Notes: generated from the sequence alone by a model not told the origin. DNA of 64,000 nt from Soonwooa buanensis (GCF_900167905.1 NZ_FUYZ01000005.1:180072-244071), one strand, 5' to 3'. Positions 9,050 to 18,713 are shown, counted from the first letter of the stretch. Numbers and translations: made by a program.

Positions 9050-9856
9050 TTATTTTTTAATAATCTTTCTAGAGATTACATCTTTACCAGAGTAAATATT
9101 AACGATGTAGTTACCAGGAGTCAAGTTTTGTATATTAGCTTCAGAAGCTTTTGTTTCCAAAACGATATTTCCTGACATATCAAAAACACGGATTTTTTCG
9201 ATATTACTAATTCCTTCAATTTTTATTAAATCAGAAGTTGGATTTGGGTAAATTTTTACTGCCGTTTTGTTAGCTTCAGAAGTAGCAAGTCCAGGAACGC
9301 CTTTTATTTTAATATCATCTATTCCGATAAAGGCAATATCTGTACAATTGTAATGTCTAAACACTAATTTAATATCTTGTCCTTGATATTCTGTAATCAT
9401 AAGACTTATATTTTTTGCCGTTTGCGTATATCCTGCATCAAGCGTTTCTTCGAAAACTGGAGTTTCTGTTCCTGTAAAGCTTGCATCTGCAGGAATGATA
9501 TAGACTGCATAATGTTCTTGAAAAAGTTCGTCATCAAAAGCACCAACCTTAAAAGTTAAGTTGTAAGCATCTAATGTAGGAGGTAATGTAATTTTAGGAC
9601 TTACCAAAATGTTATCCGGCGTAAAGGCTTCTAAAAACCAAGACCACGAGGTTGCAAAATTCCCACTAAATGCTGGCATATCTTCTTCCTCCGCATTATA
9701 AAATTCCCACTTTTCGCCATCACCATCCCGGTCGATATTAGTCCATTTGTCGATGTCGGCTTGAGTATCAAATCCTTCTTGAAAAACTGTAGCATATTGT
9801 CCATACGCGCATGCCGCAATAGAAAATGTTGCAGTAAAAAATAGTTTTTTAATCAT
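9050..9856 (-). CDS. Secreted choice-of-anchor J protein with T9SS sorting domain
   Basis: This exported beta-sandwich protein has 268 residues from the preferred start MIKKLFFTATF, which gives a clean signal peptide ending near AYGQ. An in-frame ATG 13 codons upstream would place charged and polar residues ahead of it and is less likely. The mature part opens with VFQEGFDTQADIDKW and contains DNILVSPKITLP, hallmarks of the choice-of-anchor J / cleaved adhesin fold. The C-terminus (KIYPNPTSDLIKIEG to SRKIIKK) is a T9SS type A sorting domain. The protein probably binds a ligand or carbohydrate at the cell surface. A second protein of the same design lies near 18.7 kb. Confidence 0.88.
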   Translation of the reverse strand: MIKKLFFTATFSIAACAYGQYATVFQEGFDTQADIDKWTNIDRDGDGEKWEFYNAEEEDMPAFSGNFATSWSWFLEAFTPDNILVSPKITLPPTLDAYNLTFKVGAFDDELFQEHYAVYIIPADASFTGTETPVFEETLDAGYTQTAKNISLMITEYQGQDIKLVFRHYNCTDIAFIGIDDIKIKGVPGLATSEANKTAVKIYPNPTSDLIKIEGISNIEKIRVFDMSGNIVLETKASEANIQNLTPGNYIVNIYSGKDVISRKIIKK

Positions 9857-9882
9857 AAATAATATTTTAAGTTGACCAAATG

Positions 9883-9920
9883 TACTAAAAAACAAAACAC
9901 TCGCCCAAGAGCAAGTGTTT
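9883..9920 (-). terminator. Rho-independent terminator downstream of ychF
   Basis: Stem AAACACTTGC/GCGAGTGTTT on the minus strand (one G-U pair), followed by TTTTGTTTTTT. It lies between the ychF stop and the next minus-strand gene. Confidence 0.75.
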
Positions 9921-9949
9921 CGACAATTTATTTTAAACTAAAAATTTAA

Positions 9950-11041
9950 TTAAACATTAAATCTAAAGTGCATAATATCACCATCTTGTACGATGTATTC
10001 TTTACCTTCTACAGAAAGCTTTCCAGCCTCTTTTACTTTAGCTTCAGAACCGTAAGTCATGTAGTCGTCGTACTTAATAACTTCGGCACGGATAAAGCCT
10101 TTCTCAAAATCTGTGTGGATAACACCAGCCGCTTGCGGCGCCGTCCAACCTTTCCCGATTGTCCAAGCTCTAACTTCTTTAACACCTGCCGTAAAGTACG
10201 TTTGAAGTTTCAATAATGCATAGGCTTGACGAATCAATCTATTAACGCCTGGTTCTTCTAGACCTAGCTCTTCTAGGAACATTTGACGCTCTTCATAAGA
10301 CTCTAGCTCGTTGATGTCAGCTTCGATTTGTGCGGCAAGAACAACAACTTCTGCGCCTTCATTTTTCGCCATTTCTTCGATTTTAGCAATCCAGTCGTTA
10401 CCGTTTTTAATTGAGTTTTCGTCAACATTACAAACATAAAGAACAGGCTTGTTAGTCAACAATTGTACTTCGTCGATAATCGATTTTGTTAAATCATCAA
10501 CTGGGAATTCTCTTGCGTTTTTTCCGTCCTCTACAAATTGTTGAAGCTTTTGTAAAGTTTCGTAAGTCAAGATATCTTCCTTCTTACCAGATTTGATGAA
10601 TTTTTTTGCTTTGTCAACTGCTTTTCCGATTGTTTCAAGATCTTTAAGCTGAAGCTCGATATCGATAATCTCTTTGTCACGAAGTGGATCTACAGAACCT
10701 TCTACGTGGATAATATTACCATTATCAAAACATCTCAAAACATGGATAATAGCTTCACATTCGCGGATGTTAGCAAGAAATTGATTACCAAGACCTTCAC
10801 CTTTGCTAGCACCTTTTACAAGTCCTGCGATGTCAACAATCTCAACAACTGCTGGCAAAACACGCTCAGGATTTACGATTTTTTCAAGTTCGAAAAGTCG
10901 TGGATCTGGTACCGAAACCGTTCCTAAGTTAGGTTCGATAGTACAGAAAGGGTAGTTCGCAGATTGCGCTTTGGCATTACTAAGACAGTTAAAAAGTGTT
11001 GATTTTCCAACGTTAGGAAGTCCTACAATTCCACATTTCAT
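9950..11041 (-). CDS. ychF: Ribosome-associated ATPase YchF
   Basis: YchF/OLA1 is a universally conserved Obg-related P-loop NTPase that prefers ATP and binds ribosomes; in E. coli it is linked to the oxidative stress response. Its 363 residues match the family. The G1 motif GLPNVGKST is at 7-15, [17 protein letters not shown] forms the switch II region, and the C-terminal TGS-type domain ends in [11 protein letters not shown]. Upstream on the same strand, TATCTTTG matches the flavobacterial -7 box and a terminator follows, so it is probably monocistronic. Confidence 0.97.
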   Translation of the reverse strand: MKCGIVGLPNVGKSTLFNCLSNAKAQSANYPFCTIEPNLGTVSVPDPRLFELEKIVNPERVLPAVVEIVDIAGLVKGASKGEGLGNQFLANIRECEAIIHVLRCFDNGNIIHVEGSVDPLRDKEIIDIELQLKDLETIGKAVDKAKKFIKSGKKEDILTYETLQKLQQFVEDGKNAREFPVDDLTKSIIDEVQLLTNKPVLYVCNVDENSIKNGNDWIAKIEEMAKNEGAEVVVLAAQIEADINELESYEERQMFLEELGLEEPGVNRLIRQAYALLKLQTYFTAGVKEVRAWTIGKGWTAPQAAGVIHTDFEKGFIRAEVIKYDDYMTYGSEAKVKEAGKLSVEGKEYIVQDGDIMHFRFNV

Positions 11042-11110
11042 TATATGTCGATGTTTATTTAGTTAATATTTAATAATTTGAATATTGAATTTGCTTCAAA
11101 TAATCGCGTG

Positions 11111-11118
11111 CAAAGATA
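11111..11118 (-). promoter_or_regulatory. Probable -7 promoter box of ychF
   Basis: The minus strand reads TATCTTTG, matching the Bacteroidota consensus TAnnTTTG, about 70 nt upstream of the ychF start. I do not see a clear TTG/TTTG at the expected -33 position. Confidence 0.5.
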
Positions 11119-11191
11119 GTGATTTTGTTTTTTAAATTTTAATTTTACATCGTCGCAGAAAAGCGATTAATATTGTTGAAAAGCTTTAATA

Positions 11192-11491
11192 ATGGGAAAG
11201 AAAAAGAAGAGAGAGTTTTTGTCTTCGGAGTTGGTGAAAAGTTTTGCAAGAATCCATGGATTTGAGTCAAAACTTCGGGCTTTTGAAGTTAAAGATTTCT
11301 TGCAGGATTATCTTTCTACTGATCTTTTTAATGAAATAGAGTCGGTTAATATTGATGCAGATCAACTTTTAATAAAGATAAAATCACCTTTGTTAAAAAA
11401 TGATTTTAGACTTCGAAAAAGTTTTTATTTAAATAAAATTAAAACCAATCTTGGCGACGATTTCGATTTTAAAGATCTTTTGGTTTTGTAG
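11192..11491 (+). CDS. DUF721-like small protein
   Basis: This 99-residue protein begins with a very basic patch (GKKKKRE) and contains FARIHGFESKLRAFEVKDFLQDYL and a C-terminal LIKIKSPLLKNDFRLRKSFYLNKI. The order and spacing resemble DUF721 (DciA-related) proteins of Bacteroidota, which have a KH-like fold. The usual VVG-I-HT segment is degenerate here, so the assignment is moderate. DciA-type proteins help load the replicative helicase in other bacteria; whether this one does is unknown. The last 23 bp overlap the 3' end of the convergent gene. Confidence 0.65.
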   Translation: MGKKKKREFLSSELVKSFARIHGFESKLRAFEVKDFLQDYLSTDLFNEIESVNIDADQLLIKIKSPLLKNDFRLRKSFYLNKIKTNLGDDFDFKDLLVL

Positions 11492-13505
11492 AAGATTTCG
11501 ATTTTTCCATTAATTCTTGCGCTTTTCCGTCTAGTCTTGAACGTATCGGAATAAAGAATCTCAAAGGATTTTTGATAAAGTAATTAAAGATTTCTTTAAA
11601 GATGGCACCAACTTCGGCAGTATTCATTTTTCTTGAACGAAACGCCAAAATCATCGAAAGTCCAAAACTCACAATAAAGTTGAAGAATCCAATTAAAAAT
11701 ACAGTGATAAAGCTTATCCAAAACGTGTAAGAATCTACAGAAAAGTCTTTGCCATAAAGTCCTAGCGCAAAGTTACCAGCTGCAAAGGTAATGTGTCGAA
11801 TATCGAGGTCTAATCCGAAAAATAAACCAATCGGCGCCGTCGCACCTAAGAAAACCCCGAACCAAAAGTTAGAGACAATCCCAGCCCAGTTTTTAGAATA
11901 ATACTTAGAAAGGCTTTCTGCAAACTTGTTTCCGAAGAAATAATTGATAAATGGATTCTTCGCAATACGTTCTGGTATTTTATAAAATATAGAGTTGTTA
12001 CCAATATTACCAGAAATAATCCCAGAAATAAATAAGAAAAAACCAGCAATACAAGCATGGAAAATAGCTTTTGACTCAAAAGGGTTGAGGTCGGTCAGCA
12101 ACTTGGTCGATTTGTCGATTGCAAAATTTTGTTTAAATAAAACTTCGAGTCCATATACAATCGCCAACGCAATCGGGAATGCCAACAAGACGTTTCCAAC
12201 AAAAGCAATAAACTGAGTTCTAAATAATTTTGAAACCAAATGCGCAAAATCTGTAAAGTTTGATTTTCTACTTTCTCCGTCTGCTAGCACTTTTGCCATA
12301 GTCGCCGCTGTCATTGCAGGCTGCTTGGTCGCAAGTGTAAAATGCATGAGGTAGATCATCACAAATCCCATCGCATAGTTAAGCGAGTACAAAAATGCGT
12401 GACTAAAATCGCTACCTTCGAGACTACCGTACAACATTTTGAGAACACAAAGTGCCCCAACGATAACACCGCCACCACTAGCTTTCCAAAACATTTTCAT
12501 GTAATCTTTAGCGTTAGATGTGATGTAATGCGTTCCTGTTTCTGCCGTGTGGTTGGTAATCAGGTGTGACATCAATCGCGTACTGTCAGAGATCAAATCC
12601 TGTACATTATTCTTATGAGATTTGTAGCGAAGAATATTGAGAAACAACTGTTTTGATCGTACGACGTAATCTTCAGGCGTATCGATAACAAAGATTTGCA
12701 GAATATCGGACATTCTCGTCAACTGCTGACGAATCTTTAAAAGATAAAGATTAATCTTACTAGAAATCCCATATTTGCCGCTGTTCTTAAAAGCGATATT
12801 TACGAAATCTTGACATTGTTGTAGATAGACTTTTATCTGCTTGTAAACTTCATCCTTTGAGTTGAGCTGGAAGTTAGGATCTTCTTTGAATTGTGTTATT
12901 AAAATATCCAATTCGTTTTGTAAAGCCAAAAATGGATTATCGAGATTACGATACTTGGGTACCATCTTCATAACTTCCACATCCATCGCATTCCCGATAA
13001 CGCGCCATGCTAAAACATTGAACGCAAAAAGCAATTCTCGTTTCACATGAGCATTAGCAACAAATCGGTCAACCTTCAAAAGTCTAAAAAGCTCACTCAG
13101 CTTATCTTCTTGCGAATTAATAAAAAAATCTAAATCTTTTTTTGGTGTAACCGAAACAAAATCCACGAGATACCAAATAGTATCTTCGTTTTCGATGCTT
13201 GGCAGAACTTTATTTAGAAGTCGTTTTTTCAGTTCAGGGAAGAAAGCGTTTTCGGATAAAATATCCGCTTCTGTTAAAGATAGATTGAATGGTTTATCTT
13301 TAAAAACGTTATGTATGTAATAACTAAGATTTTCTGTAATATCTTGGTTATCTTTAAGATAAGCTACAAAAACGCCGATGTCTTCTTTCTTTACCGCAGC
13401 TATTAATTCAGCAAGCGGATCTAGAGAAAAAGTTTCGTTTTTGGCACTAAAATATTTTTTTAGAACCGTACTAAAATTGTCTTTGTTTTTTAATCTTAAA
13501 GCCAT
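11469..13505 (-). CDS. Gcr-type 'site-specific recombinase' family integral membrane protein
   Basis: This 678-residue protein matches the family named after the gonococcal Gcr recombinase (Pfam SpecificRecomb) in length and organisation. The first ~340 residues are soluble and helical. From about residue 344 there are roughly six hydrophobic segments (about 344-360, 372-392, 440-462, 480-500, 546-565 and 594-620), followed by a basic tail. I see no tyrosine- or serine-recombinase catalytic motif, and an enzyme acting on DNA with this many membrane spans would be odd. The recombinase name should be treated as historical; envelope or transport function is at least as likely. It is 17 bp downstream of mtgA on the same strand, suggesting an operon tied to the cell envelope. 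Confidence 0.75.
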   Translation of the reverse strand: MALRLKNKDNFSTVLKKYFSAKNETFSLDPLAELIAAVKKEDIGVFVAYLKDNQDITENLSYYIHNVFKDKPFNLSLTEADILSENAFFPELKKRLLNKVLPSIENEDTIWYLVDFVSVTPKKDLDFFINSQEDKLSELFRLLKVDRFVANAHVKRELLFAFNVLAWRVIGNAMDVEVMKMVPKYRNLDNPFLALQNELDILITQFKEDPNFQLNSKDEVYKQIKVYLQQCQDFVNIAFKNSGKYGISSKINLYLLKIRQQLTRMSDILQIFVIDTPEDYVVRSKQLFLNILRYKSHKNNVQDLISDSTRLMSHLITNHTAETGTHYITSNAKDYMKMFWKASGGGVIVGALCVLKMLYGSLEGSDFSHAFLYSLNYAMGFVMIYLMHFTLATKQPAMTAATMAKVLADGESRKSNFTDFAHLVSKLFRTQFIAFVGNVLLAFPIALAIVYGLEVLFKQNFAIDKSTKLLTDLNPFESKAIFHACIAGFFLFISGIISGNIGNNSIFYKIPERIAKNPFINYFFGNKFAESLSKYYSKNWAGIVSNFWFGVFLGATAPIGLFFGLDLDIRHITFAAGNFALGLYGKDFSVDSYTFWISFITVFLIGFFNFIVSFGLSMILAFRSRKMNTAEVGAIFKEIFNYFIKNPLRFFIPIRSRLDGKAQELMEKSKSSTKPKDL

Positions 13506-13522
13506 AAGTCTTGCAAAGATAA

Positions 13523-14170
13523 TTATTTCAGAACAATGTTATTCATTTGGCGCATTACCCAATTGTGCTTTTTGCGCAAATAAGGTGTCGGATTTTTTGG
13601 ATCGTATTTTTTAGGATTAGGCAGTACAACAGCAATCCAAGCGGCTTCGCTTTTTGTTAAATCTTTAGCGCTTTTACCAAAGTAATAATTAGATGCTGCT
13701 TCTACACCAAAAACGCCTTGTCCCATTTCGATGGAGTTAAGATAACGCGCAAGGATAACGTCTTTGCCCCAAACTTTTTCGATAATAAATGTATAAACAA
13801 CTTCCAATCCTTTTCGGAACCAACTTCTACCTTGCCACAAAAAAACATTTTTTGCAGTCTGTTGAGAAATCGTACTTCCGCCACGACGGATTTCGCCTTT
13901 CTTCTCGTTGTGTTTTAATGCCTTTTCTATGGCTTTTGTATCGAAACCATTATGCGTAAAAAATAATTGATCTTCGGACGCTATCACCGCTTTTTTTACA
14001 TTATTTCCCATATCATCATAAGAAATATAGTCGCGCTCTAGCTTTCCGTATTTAATAATACCACCCAATTGCGTCCACGTTATTGGCGGATTAAAAAATA
14101 TGCCAAGTGCTATGAATAGGATATTAGCAATGATTATTACTAAAATTAATTTCTTTAAAAATTTAAACAT
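13523..14170 (-). CDS. mtgA: Monofunctional peptidoglycan glycosyltransferase
   Basis: This GT51 enzyme polymerises lipid II into glycan strands without a transpeptidase domain. Its 215 residues fit the MtgA family. An N-terminal membrane anchor (about residues 6-24) precedes the catalytic motif EDQLFFTHNG, with the predicted catalytic Glu at 66. GGSTISQQ is at 97-104 and ARYLNSIEMGQG at 141-152. It should act on the periplasmic face of the inner membrane. The gene is followed 17 bp later by the Gcr-type membrane protein gene. Confidence 0.95.
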   Translation of the reverse strand: MFKFLKKLILVIIIANILFIALGIFFNPPITWTQLGGIIKYGKLERDYISYDDMGNNVKKAVIASEDQLFFTHNGFDTKAIEKALKHNEKKGEIRRGGSTISQQTAKNVFLWQGRSWFRKGLEVVYTFIIEKVWGKDVILARYLNSIEMGQGVFGVEAASNYYFGKSAKDLTKSEAAWIAVVLPNPKKYDPKNPTPYLRKKHNWVMRQMNNIVLK

Positions 14171-14305
14171 TTGATACTGTTTTCATGGGCAAAAATACTT
14201 AGATTTTAATAATTTTCAAATGATAAAGTATCAAGAAAAATTCATATCAATTCTAATTTTAGTTTTTGAATAAAAATCACGATTTTTGCAATCTGAAATT
14301 TTATT

Positions 14306-15901
14306 ATGTCTTTAGAAAAAGAAATTAGCAAAAGAAAAACATTTGGTATTATCGCGCACCCCGATGCTGGTAAAACGACTTTGACGGAGAAGTTACTACT
14401 TTTCGGTGGAGCGATCCAAGAAGCTGGTGCGGTTAAGTCCAACAAGATAAAAAAAGGTGCAACGTCTGACTTTATGGAAATCGAACGTCAAAGAGGGATT
14501 TCTGTAGCGACGTCGGTGTTGGCTTTCGAATATAAAAATCATAAAATCAACATTCTCGATACGCCTGGTCACAAGGACTTTGCAGAAGATACCTACAGAA
14601 CTTTAACTGCGGTTGACTCGGTGATTGTGGTTGTTGACGTTGCAAAAGGTGTTGAGGAACAAACTGAAAAATTGGTTCAGGTTTGTCAAATGAGAAATAT
14701 TCCGATGTTGGTTTTCATCAACAAATTGGATAGAGAAGGGAAGGATGCCTTCGATCTTTTGGATGAAGTTGAACAAAAATTAGGTCTTAGCGTTGTACCA
14801 CTTTCTTTGCCAATCGGTATGGGAAGCGACTTCCAAGGGATTTATAATATTTGGGAAAAGAACATTCAATTATTTTTAGAAGAGAAAAAACAAAAAGTTG
14901 GAGATTCGGTGAAGTTTGATGATATCAACGATCCAAAAATCGACGAAATGATTGGGGAAAAAGCTGCTGCCCAACTTCGTGAAGAATTGGAATTGATCGA
15001 ATCTGTCTATCCAGAATTTGATAGAGAAGCTTATGTTAATGGTAATCAACAACCTGTTTTCTTTGGTTCGGCTTTAAATAATTTTGGTGTTCGCGAGCTT
15101 TTGGATGCATTTATTGAAATCGCGCCGATGCCACAACCAAAAGAGTCAGACCTTAGAATCGTAAAACCTGAGGAGAAAAACTTTACTGGTTTTGTGTTCA
15201 AAATCCACGCGAATATGGATCCAAAACACCGTGACCGTTTGGCTTTCGTGAAAATTGTGTCAGGAACTTTCAAAAGAAATGAAAATTATCTTTTGGTGAG
15301 AGATGGCAAAAAAATGAAATTTTCGTCACCTAATGCATTCTTCGCTGATAAAAAGGAAATTGTTGAAGAGAGTTTCCCAGGTGATATTGTTGGTCTTCAC
15401 GATACAGGGAATTTTAGAATTGGTGATACTTTGACAGCTGGTGAAAAGCTAAACTTCAAAGGTATTCCGAGTTTCTCACCAGAACATTTCCGTTTCATTA
15501 ATAACGATGATCCTCTTAAGGCTAAACAGTTGTCAAAAGGTGTTGATCAATTAATGGATGAAGGTGTTGCGCAGTTATTCATCATGGAAATGAATGGTCG
15601 TAAGATTATTGGGACAGTTGGGGCGCTTCAGTTTGAAGTTATCCAGTATCGTCTAGAACACGAATACGGTGCAAAATGTTCTTATGAGCCATTGTCGATC
15701 CACAAAGCTTGTTGGGTTGAGGCGGATGAAAAGTCTGAGGAATTCCGTGAGTTTGCAAGACTTAAACAACGTTTTTTAGCGAGAGATAAATACGATCAAT
15801 TGGTGTTCTTGGCAGATTCTTCATTCACCATTCACATGACGCAGGAGAAATTCCCGAACATTAAATTACACTTCATAAGTGAATTTAGAAATCAAGATTA
15901 A
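14306..15901 (+). CDS. prfC: Peptide chain release factor 3
   Basis: RF3 is a translational GTPase that recycles RF1/RF2 from the ribosome after termination. Its 531 residues match the family. The G1 motif AHPDAGKTT is at 17-25, followed by the switch I/II elements RQRGISV and DTPGHKDF and the NKLDREGKD specificity motif. The C-terminal part (RFLARDKYDQLVFLADS) is RF3-specific and separates it from EF-G. It has its own strong terminator and is probably monocistronic. Confidence 0.97.
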   Translation: MSLEKEISKRKTFGIIAHPDAGKTTLTEKLLLFGGAIQEAGAVKSNKIKKGATSDFMEIERQRGISVATSVLAFEYKNHKINILDTPGHKDFAEDTYRTLTAVDSVIVVVDVAKGVEEQTEKLVQVCQMRNIPMLVFINKLDREGKDAFDLLDEVEQKLGLSVVPLSLPIGMGSDFQGIYNIWEKNIQLFLEEKKQKVGDSVKFDDINDPKIDEMIGEKAAAQLREELELIESVYPEFDREAYVNGNQQPVFFGSALNNFGVRELLDAFIEIAPMPQPKESDLRIVKPEEKNFTGFVFKIHANMDPKHRDRLAFVKIVSGTFKRNENYLLVRDGKKMKFSSPNAFFADKKEIVEESFPGDIVGLHDTGNFRIGDTLTAGEKLNFKGIPSFSPEHFRFINNDDPLKAKQLSKGVDQLMDEGVAQLFIMEMNGRKIIGTVGALQFEVIQYRLEHEYGAKCSYEPLSIHKACWVEADEKSEEFREFARLKQRFLARDKYDQLVFLADSSFTIHMTQEKFPNIKLHFISEFRNQD

Positions 15902-15923
15902 ATTTTATTTCAGATAAATTATA

Positions 15924-15957
15924 AAAAGCCAATTTGGAAACAAGTTGGCTTTTTTTG
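15924..15957 (+). terminator. Rho-independent terminator of prfC
   Basis: Stem AAAAAGCCAAtTTG/CAAgTTGGCTTTTT around a GAAA loop, followed by a T run. Confidence 0.88.
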
Positions 15958-15998
15958 TTTTATTTATTTTGAATTTTAGGCTAAAAAAGATAGAAATA

Positions 15999-16041
15999 AA
16001 GCTTTGTTAAAATATTATAAAAGCTTTTAAAATATTATAAA
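15999..16041. repeat. Tandem direct repeat upstream of a lipoprotein gene
   Basis: Two copies of about 21 nt, AAGCTTTgTTAAAATATTATAA and the same without the g, lie end to end. The identical 15-nt part TTAAAATATTATAAA is at 16007-16021 and 16027-16041. The repeat is 68 bp upstream of the lipoprotein start and could be a paired regulator site or a slippage product. Confidence 0.6.
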
Positions 16042-16108
16042 TTGTAAATAACTAAATAATAATTAACTATTAATATTGTTTTAATACAAGCTAAAAAAAA
16101 ATTAAGTA

Positions 16109-16804
16109 ATGAAAAAAAGTAGTAAAATTATTTACCTATTGTTGTTTGTATTAGGATTTACGATCTTGTCATGTCGAGATGACGATGATGATAATCCCTA
16201 TAACCCAAATGACGCAGGGATACCAAAAATTAGTTTTGTAACTAATCTTGCCGATGACGCTAATGTTAAATTCTACATTACAACAAAAGATGATATCGAA
16301 GTAGATTTTGGCGATGGAAAGAAGATTAAACAAACTAAAAGTACAACGACTGACGAAATTATTGTAAATTCTAAATTACTAGGTAAAGAGGTAAAAATCT
16401 ATGCGCCTAATGCTAATAGTATTTCAGAATTTTCGATTTACAACCAGAAGCTTGCAAGCGTAGATGTTAGAAACGCTGTAGAGTTAGAAGAATTGGATCT
16501 TGCAGGTAATGAGCTAACAAGTCTTGATGTATCAAAAAATACTAAACTAGATTATCTTGACTTTAGTGAAAATAAGATTAAACAAAGTGCTTCCAATGCA
16601 ATTCTTAACGCTTTACCTAAAAGAACAACTGATGATAAGGGAGATGTTTGGGTATTTTATAACAAAGATGGAAGAGAACAAAACGAAATGCCTAGTCAAC
16701 AAGCCATTGATGCGGCTATGGCAAAATTTTGGTCAGTTAATCATCAAGGTGGCGATGAAAAATCAACATCAACCAGTCCTAAAAAATCTCTAGGAAGAAA
16801 CTAG
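16109..16804 (+). CDS. Surface lipoprotein with a short leucine-rich repeat region
   Basis: This 231-residue protein has a lipoprotein signal ending in ILSC at residue 22, followed at once by RDDDDD. An acidic run next to the lipidated Cys resembles the lipoprotein export signal that sends lipoproteins to the cell surface in Bacteroidota. The middle carries an internalin-like pattern, LEELDLAGNELTSLDVSKN then LDYLDFSENKI, with period about 21, forming one or two leucine-rich repeats. The function is unknown; ligand binding is plausible. It is a single gene with a bidirectional terminator downstream. Confidence 0.8.
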   Translation: MKKSSKIIYLLLFVLGFTILSCRDDDDDNPYNPNDAGIPKISFVTNLADDANVKFYITTKDDIEVDFGDGKKIKQTKSTTTDEIIVNSKLLGKEVKIYAPNANSISEFSIYNQKLASVDVRNAVELEELDLAGNELTSLDVSKNTKLDYLDFSENKIKQSASNAILNALPKRTTDDKGDVWVFYNKDGREQNEMPSQQAIDAAMAKFWSVNHQGGDEKSTSTSPKKSLGRN

Positions 16805-16830
16805 AAGAGTTTGTGTTTTTTTAATAAAGA

Positions 16831-16868
16831 AGAAAGCCAGTCTAATTGCGGACTGGCTTTCTTTGTTT
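16831..16868. terminator. Bidirectional terminator between lipoprotein gene and pruA
   Basis: Stem AGAAAGCCAGTC/GACTGGCTTTCT with an 8-nt loop sits between two convergent genes, with T-rich sequence on both strands. Confidence 0.85.
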
Positions 16869-16883
16869 TGTGATTAAATAGGA

Positions 16884-18509
16884 TTAACCTAAATAAGGAT
16901 ATTTATAATCTTTTGGAGATACAAAGGTCTCTTTAATAGATCGTACAGATACCCAACGTAGAAGATTCATTTTAGAACCTGCTTTGTCGTTAGTTCCTGA
17001 TGCTCTACCACCACCGAAAGGTTGTTGACCAACAACAGCGCCAGTTGGCTTGTCGTTGATGTAGAAGTTACCAGATGCATTTTCTAAAGCTTTGTAAGCT
17101 TCGTCAATGGCATAACGACATTGTGAAAATACAGATCCAGTTAAAGAATATGGAGACGAAGAATCTACCAACTTCAATGTCTCTGCCCAATCTGCATCTT
17201 GGTAAACATAAACAGATAGGATAGGACCGAAGATTTCTTCAACCATACTTTCGTATTGAGGATTGGTTGTTTCGATAACTGTAGGATGTACAAACCAACC
17301 TTTAGCATCGTCATATTTACCACCAATTGCAACAGTTGCTTCAGAAGACGCATTTGCTCTATCGATGTAACCTTTACATTTTTCGAAAGAGTTTTTGTCA
17401 ATAACAGCATTAACAAAATTAGAAGGATCTTCTGGAGAACCAACTTTAATAGTTGACATTTGGTTTTCCATTACTTTTTTAACATCGTTCCAAAGCGATT
17501 GAGGAATATAAGCTCTAGATGCCGCAGAACATTTTTGACCTTGGTATTCGAAAGCACCTCTTACCAAAGCAGTTGCAACAGCTTCTACATTAGCCGATGG
17601 ATGTGCGATTACAAAATCTTTACCACCTGTCTCACCAACGATTCTTGGATAAGTTCTGTAGTTGTGGATATTATCACCAATCATTTTCCACATTCCTTGG
17701 AAAACTCTAGTAGAACCTGTAAAGTGTAGACCAGCAAAATCTCTGTGAGCCATTACTTTCTCAGCAGTTTCTTTACCGTCAGTGAAGATCATATTGATAA
17801 CTCCGTCAGGAAGACCAGCTTCTTTTAGGACGTCCATAATAACTTTAGCAGAGTATATTTGTTTGTCAGATGGTTTCCAAACTACAACGTTACCCATCAT
17901 CGCCATACAAGCTGGTAGGTTACCAGAGATTGCAGTAAAATTAAAAGGCGTCACCGCAAAACAGAATCCTTCTAATGGTCTGTATTCAACTCTGTTCCAA
18001 ATGCCGTTATCAGAAATTGGTTGCTCAGCATACATTTCTGTCATAAACTCCGCATTGAATCTTAAAAAGTCAATAAACTCACAAGCAGCATCAATTTCAG
18101 CTTGGTGAACGTTTTTAGATTGACCAATCATCGTTGCTGCGTTGATGATATCTCTATAAGGACCTGCAATAAGGTCCGCCGCTTTTAAGAAGATAGAAAC
18201 ACGTTGTTCCCAACCTAGTGCATTCCATTTTGCTTTCGCTGCTAGTGCTGTATCAATTGCTTGGTCAACGTGCGACATATCACCTTGGTGATAGAATCCA
18301 AAATCATGTTGGTGATCTTGTGGCGATTGTAATCTAACGTGGTTGTTGGTTTTAACATCTTTACCATTGATAACCATTGGAATTTCGATCTTTTCTGCCC
18401 ACATTTTTTTGTAAGTGGCGATTAAGCTTTTTACTTCTGAAGATCCTGGTTCGTAAGAATTTACAGGTTCGTTAATCGCAATAGGAACTTGCGAAATTGC
18501 TTTTGACAT
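16884..18509 (-). CDS. pruA: L-glutamate gamma-semialdehyde dehydrogenase
   Basis: This enzyme oxidises L-glutamate 5-semialdehyde (P5C) to glutamate with NAD+, the second step of proline catabolism. It is the monofunctional form (541 residues), similar in size to the eukaryotic ALDH4 type, not fused to proline dehydrogenase. The catalytic Cys327 lies in YQGQKCSAASR and the general-base Glu293 in VGETGGKDF. The substrate loop PFNFTAISGN is at 188-197. It is cytosolic. No prodh (putA-like) gene is nearby, so the partner is elsewhere. Confidence 0.97.
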   Translation of the reverse strand: MSKAISQVPIAINEPVNSYEPGSSEVKSLIATYKKMWAEKIEIPMVINGKDVKTNNHVRLQSPQDHQHDFGFYHQGDMSHVDQAIDTALAAKAKWNALGWEQRVSIFLKAADLIAGPYRDIINAATMIGQSKNVHQAEIDAACEFIDFLRFNAEFMTEMYAEQPISDNGIWNRVEYRPLEGFCFAVTPFNFTAISGNLPACMAMMGNVVVWKPSDKQIYSAKVIMDVLKEAGLPDGVINMIFTDGKETAEKVMAHRDFAGLHFTGSTRVFQGMWKMIGDNIHNYRTYPRIVGETGGKDFVIAHPSANVEAVATALVRGAFEYQGQKCSAASRAYIPQSLWNDVKKVMENQMSTIKVGSPEDPSNFVNAVIDKNSFEKCKGYIDRANASSEATVAIGGKYDDAKGWFVHPTVIETTNPQYESMVEEIFGPILSVYVYQDADWAETLKLVDSSSPYSLTGSVFSQCRYAIDEAYKALENASGNFYINDKPTGAVVGQQPFGGGRASGTNDKAGSKMNLLRWVSVRSIKETFVSPKDYKYPYLG

Positions 18510-18713
18510 ATTGTAGTATTTTTATTTTTGAATTTAAGTCTTACAAATTTACCCAATATTTAATGAAAGAAAAAATTAAAATACCTAATGTTTGGTACAG
18601 TTATCTTAAAGCGATGTTTTTTGTTAAATTTTTAAAATTTGATTAATACTGTTTTAAAATCCTATATAAATTATTTATTTTCGCACCGAATTAATTAGCT
18701 AAATATAAAAATT

